9,400 nucleotides of DNA from Pseudomonadota bacterium (GTDB lineage: Bacteria > Pseudomonadota > Alphaproteobacteria > UBA8366 > JADFVY01), in the NCBI GenBank assembly GCA_015222795.1, contig JADFVY010000313.1:1-9400 (forward strand), given 5' to 3'. The translations under genes and the position numbers were made by a program. Below are positions 6,296 to 9,400 of this stretch, piece after piece (the first letter of the stretch is position 1; each line of letters starts with the position of its first letter). A model generated the notes under the pieces. It was not told where the DNA came from. It ran no database searches and was given only the letters and a program-made list of their open reading frames with translations.

Positions 6296-7660
6296 TTACT
6301 GAACCTGGAATACCCCGGCGCCGGCATGCACCAGAAGCATGGTCGACAGCGGCGGCCACAGCGCGATGATAAGCCAGGCCGCCATCAGGGCGAAAAGATA
6401 CGGCATGGTGTAGCGCAACAGCCGCAGGTACGGAATACCGGTTATGCCGCTTGCGACATAAAGGTTCAGCCCGTAGGGCGGGGTGATGAAGCCGATGGCG
6501 TCACCGACCAGGAACACCACCGCGAAATGGATCGGATCGACGCCGATCGTGGCGGCGATCGGGGCCAGGATCGGGGCCAGGATAATCGTGTTAGGCAGGC
6601 TTTCCAGGATCGTGCCGGCGGCCAGCACCAGCGCCATGCAGGCGAACAGTATGGCGTAATAGCCGCCCAATCCGCTCAACATATCGGTCACAAAGACTTT
6701 GGCGCCTAGCAGCGACAGGATCTGCTGCATGACCACCGAGACCGCGATCAGCGGCGCCAGCAACCCGGTGATCTGGCCGGACCGCAATATGATGTTTGGA
6801 AGCTGGGCCGGCGAGAATCCCGGGATAGCGATGGTCTGCGCGATGAATGACGCGGCATCGCGCCGGATGAGCATATTGTGAATCGGCCACATGACGAGAC
6901 CGACGATCAGGCAGAAGCCCGCGGTGACGCCCGCAGCCTCGGTCGGCGAGAACTTGCCGGCATAGATGCCCCAGATCACCAGCCCGATGGCGAAAAAACC
7001 CAGCCATGCACCGAGCCCGGCCCGCATGATCCTGACCGGGTCGATCTTGATCAAATGGCCCCAGCCGTTCTTGTTGGCGACGTACCAGCAGGTCGCCTGC
7101 ATCGCCACCACCATCAGCAAGCCGGGCAGCAGCCCGCCGATGAACAGGTCGCTGATCGACAGATTCATCAGGAAGCCGTAAACGATGAAGATGATGCTGG
7201 GCGGGATAATGATGCCGACGGTGCCGCCCGCAGCCACCGTGGCGGCGGCGAAATACTTGTCATATCCGCCCTTGGTCATCTCGGGATACATGATCGAGCC
7301 GATGGTCGCCGTGGTCGCCGAATTGGAGCCGGAGATCGCCGCGAACAGCCCGCAGGCCCCAAGCGAAGCCATGGCGAGGCCGCCGCGCATCCAGCCGAGG
7401 ATCGAGTAGGCGAAATCGGACAGTCGCCGTGCTATCCCCGCCGCGTTGATCAGATCGCCGGTCAGAATAAACAGCGGCAGCGCCAGCAGACCATAAAAGT
7501 TAAGCCCCTCGTAAAGGGTCACCCCGATATTGGCGAGGGTGAAGTCGATCACCAGGCTGACACCGACCACCCAGAAACCGATGACCAGGAAGATCGGCAC
7601 GCCGAGGATGAACAGTATGGTGACGCCGACGCTGATAAGGGTAATGAGGAATCCGTCCAT
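6296..7660 (-). CDS. dctM: TRAP transporter large permease (DctM family)
   Basis: 454 residues, very hydrophobic throughout with about 12 membrane segments, the expected size and character for the channel-forming subunit of tripartite ATP-independent periplasmic transporters, which uses an ion gradient (usually sodium) to import substrate delivered by the binding protein. Family motifs seen: ALPLFILTGDLI (60-71), GLFAAISGSNSATTATIG (104-121), GGYDKYFAAATVAAGGTVG (131-149) followed by IIPPSIIFIVYG, and near the C-terminus ESLPNTIILAPILAPI and GVDPIHFAVVF. The start at 7660 has AGGGG six bases upstream, and that motif overlaps the TAG stop of DctQ nine bases away, so translation is likely coupled. 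An exact 12-bp tandem duplication (6557-6580) encodes the LAPILAPI run. The symbol denotes the subunit family; substrate specificity, including dicarboxylate, is not established. Confidence 0.95.
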   Translation of the reverse strand: MDGFLITLISVGVTILFILGVPIFLVIGFWVVGVSLVIDFTLANIGVTLYEGLNFYGLLALPLFILTGDLINAAGIARRLSDFAYSILGWMRGGLAMASLGACGLFAAISGSNSATTATIGSIMYPEMTKGGYDKYFAAATVAAGGTVGIIIPPSIIFIVYGFLMNLSISDLFIGGLLPGLLMVVAMQATCWYVANKNGWGHLIKIDPVRIMRAGLGAWLGFFAIGLVIWGIYAGKFSPTEAAGVTAGFCLIVGLVMWPIHNMLIRRDAASFIAQTIAIPGFSPAQLPNIILRSGQITGLLAPLIAVSVVMQQILSLLGAKVFVTDMLSGLGGYYAILFACMALVLAAGTILESLPNTIILAPILAPIAATIGVDPIHFAVVFLVGDAIGFITPPYGLNLYVASGITGIPYLRLLRYTMPYLFALMAAWLIIALWPPLSTMLLVHAGAGVFQVQ

Positions 7661-7669
7661 GATCCGCCC

Positions 7670-8194
7670 CTATTCGCCGAGCATTGAGGTCTGAATGGTA
7701 AAGGGTTCGCCACGGCGCCAGGTTTGCCAATCCGCCGACAGATTCTGCAATGCCCGAATGACCAGTAGAGTCCAGGCGACCGGGGTGGCGAGATAGAACC
7801 ACCACTGCATCACATCGTCGGTACCCTGCACGATCGAAAAATTGTCGTATGAGAGCTGGACCTGATCCAGGGCGAACACCACCACGATCGCCGCGAAAAC
7901 GATCCACAGGAAAGCATCGAGGCACAGGCAGGCGAACTGGGCATTGTAGGGCATTCGGACGCGGAATTCGTCAAACCGCAGGTGGGTCCGGATTCTCACG
8001 TTATAGGCGGCGCCCATCCAGGTTACCCAGAGGAACAGGTAAATCGGAATCGTCGTGCTCCAGGCAGCCTGCTGGTTAAACAGAAAACGGCGGATCACCT
8101 CGACGAAAATGATCCCGGCCATGGTCGCGTAGCAGATCAGGATAACGATCTTCTCGATATTGCGGTCGATCCATTTGAGAAGCGAAATCGCCAT
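7670..8194 (-). CDS. dctQ: TRAP transporter small permease (DctQ family)
   Basis: 174 residues from the chosen ATG at 8194 (MAISLLKWIDRNIEK), which has AGGGG eight bases upstream. The frame is open back to an ATG at 8248, but that start would run through a GC-rich hairpin and gives a non-membrane, low-quality N-terminus. Four hydrophobic helices lie at about 15-33, 50-66, 88-110 and 131-148. The family signature is present after helix 1 and around helix 2: EVIRRFLFN followed by LFLWVTWMGAAYNVR and RTHLRFD. DctQ is the small membrane subunit that pairs with DctM and is required for TRAP transport. Nine bases separate its stop from the DctM start, and 119 bp containing two hairpins separate it from the DctP stop. 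Confidence 0.93.
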   Translation of the reverse strand: MAISLLKWIDRNIEKIVILICYATMAGIIFVEVIRRFLFNQQAAWSTTIPIYLFLWVTWMGAAYNVRIRTHLRFDEFRVRMPYNAQFACLCLDAFLWIVFAAIVVVFALDQVQLSYDNFSIVQGTDDVMQWWFYLATPVAWTLLVIRALQNLSADWQTWRRGEPFTIQTSMLGE

Positions 8195-8228
8195 ATCATT
8201 TTCCCCTGTTTCCGCGATCCCTGGCCCA

Positions 8229-8245
8229 CGCGCCCTGCTGGCGCG
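8229..8245. other. Six-pair GC hairpin between dctP and dctQ
   Basis: CGCGCC (8229-8234) and GGCGCG (8240-8245) are perfect complements around a five-base loop. There is no T-run, so it is not itself a terminator. Sitting 35 bases before the dctQ start and after the terminator-like hairpin, it might block exonucleases at the 5' end of a processed dctQM-iclR message. That role is inference. Confidence 0.4.
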
Positions 8246-8259
8246 CATCCACTATTGCA

Positions 8260-8300
8260 CAAAATGAAATAAATGGGGGCGCGGACGGCGCCGCACCCCC
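8260..8300 (-). terminator. Intrinsic terminator or attenuator after dctP
   Basis: Read on the minus strand, GGGGGTGCGG and CCGCGCCCCC form a ten-pair stem (one G-U wobble) around a six-base loop, immediately followed by ATTTATTTCATTTTG, a T-rich tract. It begins 13 bases after the DctP stop. Stem plus T-rich tail fits a Rho-independent terminator, although the T run is interrupted. Placed inside the operon, it probably ends or attenuates most transcripts after dctP so that the binding protein is made in excess over the permeases, as is common for binding-protein-dependent transporters. Confidence 0.7.
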
Positions 8301-8313
8301 AGTCGGGAGGAAA

Positions 8314-9400
8314 TCAGGCGCCCTTCCACCAGCGGCGCGGTTCGACATTTTCCGCCAGCGTATCCTTCGGGATTTCACGGGCGATGTCGTAGATGTACTT
8401 GTAGGTGTCCATTCCACCCGACCAGCCATTGAGACGTTCCCTCCATTTTTCCCAATGCTCTGGTTGGAATTCGGGTGAGCACATCTCTTCAGCCTCGCGT
8501 TTGGCCGCATCGGAAAACATCGAGACGCGGGTGCCGTGCTTGGCGAAAATCGTGTTCGGGAGCTGGGGCTCGGAAAAACCGACGGTATTGACCAGCGCTG
8601 CTTCATTGGCTGCCTGGACGTGAACCTGGGTCAGATAGGACGACTCCATGACGGCATCCTGCAGTTCGCCACCCAGTTTATCGAACACCTTGGAGCTCAT
8701 GGCCGTGTGCTCGGTGCCACAGAAGAACTCCATATTGAGGACCTGGGAGACCACCGGCGACATATTCGCATAGGCCACGGCGGAGGCCCAGGTCTCGGCG
8801 CCGTCGATGAGCCCTTGCTTGAGGCCGTCGAGGGTTTCAGCCCAGGCGATCGGGGTCGGGTTGAGCTTCATCAGGTCCATCGCGATGCGGCCGAGTTGGG
8901 TGCCGGTGACCCTGTTCTTGGTGCCCGCCAGCTGCGTGACGCTGGTGACCAGGGGCTTGTCCTTCCAGGCCAGGCCCAGCTGGATACCGCGCAGTTCCGC
9001 GTGGCTGAACAGGAACTCTACCCCGTGACGCTTGCGCATCGGTTCGCGTAGCACCTTCTGGCTGCCCGGGTGGTACAGGAAGTGATACTGCGCCGCGCGA
9101 TTGGGGAACATGTAGGCGTAATCCAGCACGTTCAGATAGGGCGCGCCACCCGCCGAATTCTGGGTCGATGCGGCGTAAATATCCACGATGCCCTGCTGCG
9201 CCTTCTTTACGCAGTTAAGCTGGCCGCAGATCTGATTGTTGCCGATGAATTCGACCCGGATTTCGCCGTCGGTGCGTTCTTCCAGATCGTTCACGAACTG
9301 CAGGCAACCGGCGCGCCCGATCAGAAGATTGCGCTCGTTGAAGCCGGCCGCGCCGAACTTCAGCGTGAACTTCGCCTCCTTGCCAAGGCGTTTCGTGTAG
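8314..9400 (-). CDS. dctP: TRAP transporter solute-binding protein (DctP family), N-terminus outside window
   Basis: The frame is open from the window edge (9399) to TGA at 8314-8316, giving 361 visible residues; the GTG at 9292-9294 is internal, because homologous-looking sequence continues upstream. Visible residues 10-16 (KFTLKFG) look like the first strand of the mature protein, so only the signal peptide and a few residues are missing. Family features: VNDLEERTDGEIRVEFIG (36-53), the QQGIVDIYAAS segment (68-78), the conserved arginine region LAGTKNRVTGTQ (Arg163, expected to bind the substrate carboxylate) and AETLDGLKQGLIDGAETWAS (187-206). The protein captures substrate in the periplasm and delivers it to DctQM. 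A C-terminal stretch (about 305-361, Trp-rich, ending EPRRWWKGA) is longer than in many DctP proteins. Two cysteines (58 and 63, C-x4-C) near the N-terminal lobe could form a disulfide. Substrate unknown. Confidence 0.93.
   Translation of the reverse strand, partial: YTKRLGKEAKFTLKFGAAGFNERNLLIGRAGCLQFVNDLEERTDGEIRVEFIGNNQICGQLNCVKKAQQGIVDIYAASTQNSAGGAPYLNVLDYAYMFPNRAAQYHFLYHPGSQKVLREPMRKRHGVEFLFSHAELRGIQLGLAWKDKPLVTSVTQLAGTKNRVTGTQLGRIAMDLMKLNPTPIAWAETLDGLKQGLIDGAETWASAVAYANMSPVVSQVLNMEFFCGTEHTAMSSKVFDKLGGELQDAVMESSYLTQVHVQAANEAALVNTVGFSEPQLPNTIFAKHGTRVSMFSDAAKREAEEMCSPEFQPEHWEKWRERLNGWSGGMDTYKYIYDIAREIPKDTLAENVEPRRWWKGA

Noticed and set aside
6878..7687. 269-codon plus-strand frame opposite dctM
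   Set aside because: The extremely hydrophilic Gln/Asp/His-rich product is the typical mirror of a hydrophobic membrane protein read on the opposite strand.
8195..8248. Upstream ATG (8248) as the dctQ start
   Set aside because: The extra 18 residues (MRASRARGPG...) cover a GC hairpin and do not resemble a DctQ N-terminus; ATG 8194 has AGGGG at ideal spacing.

Overview
The window is GC-rich, densely coded bacterial DNA. It most resembles an alphaproteobacterium of the Rhodospirillales/Rhizobiales type, judged from GC bias, a tripartite TRAP transporter, an IclR regulator and FAH-family catabolic enzymes. That assignment is inference, since no rRNA or phylogenetic marker is present. No tRNA, rRNA, CRISPR array, insertion sequence or phage gene was recognised.

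Left part, plus strand (1-3302). Three consecutive genes (the first cut by the window edge) are joined by ATGA stop/start overlaps. Each encodes a small membrane protein with a PH-like (YdbT/bPH-type) beta-rich segment between two pairs of hydrophobic helices. They look like strongly diverged tandem paralogues: genes 2 and 3 share an N-terminal signature, and genes 1 and 3 share a C-terminal GGW(V/I)K tail. After a 107-bp gap comes an unrecognised four-helix membrane protein of 172 residues.

Middle (3303-5454). A 298-bp non-coding leader holds operator-like repeats. It precedes a 617-codon gene that joins a complete fumarylacetoacetate hydrolase (FAH)-family domain, through a roughly 60-residue Ala/Pro/Glu/Lys-rich linker, to a complete class I SAM-dependent methyltransferase resembling sarcosine/dimethylglycine methyltransferases. 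This two-enzyme fusion is the most unusual object in the window.

Right part, minus strand (5497-9400). Reading right to left there is a TRAP solute-binding protein (DctP, N-terminus outside the window), a strong terminator-like hairpin, the small permease DctQ, the large permease DctM and an IclR-type regulator. The last three are tightly spaced. The operon converges on the FAH-methyltransferase gene with only 42 bp between the stop codons. A working model is that the TRAP system imports an organic acid or related anion, IclR senses it or a metabolite, and the fusion protein may process the imported compound. The transporter parts are secure; the link to the fusion enzyme is inferred from adjacency only.
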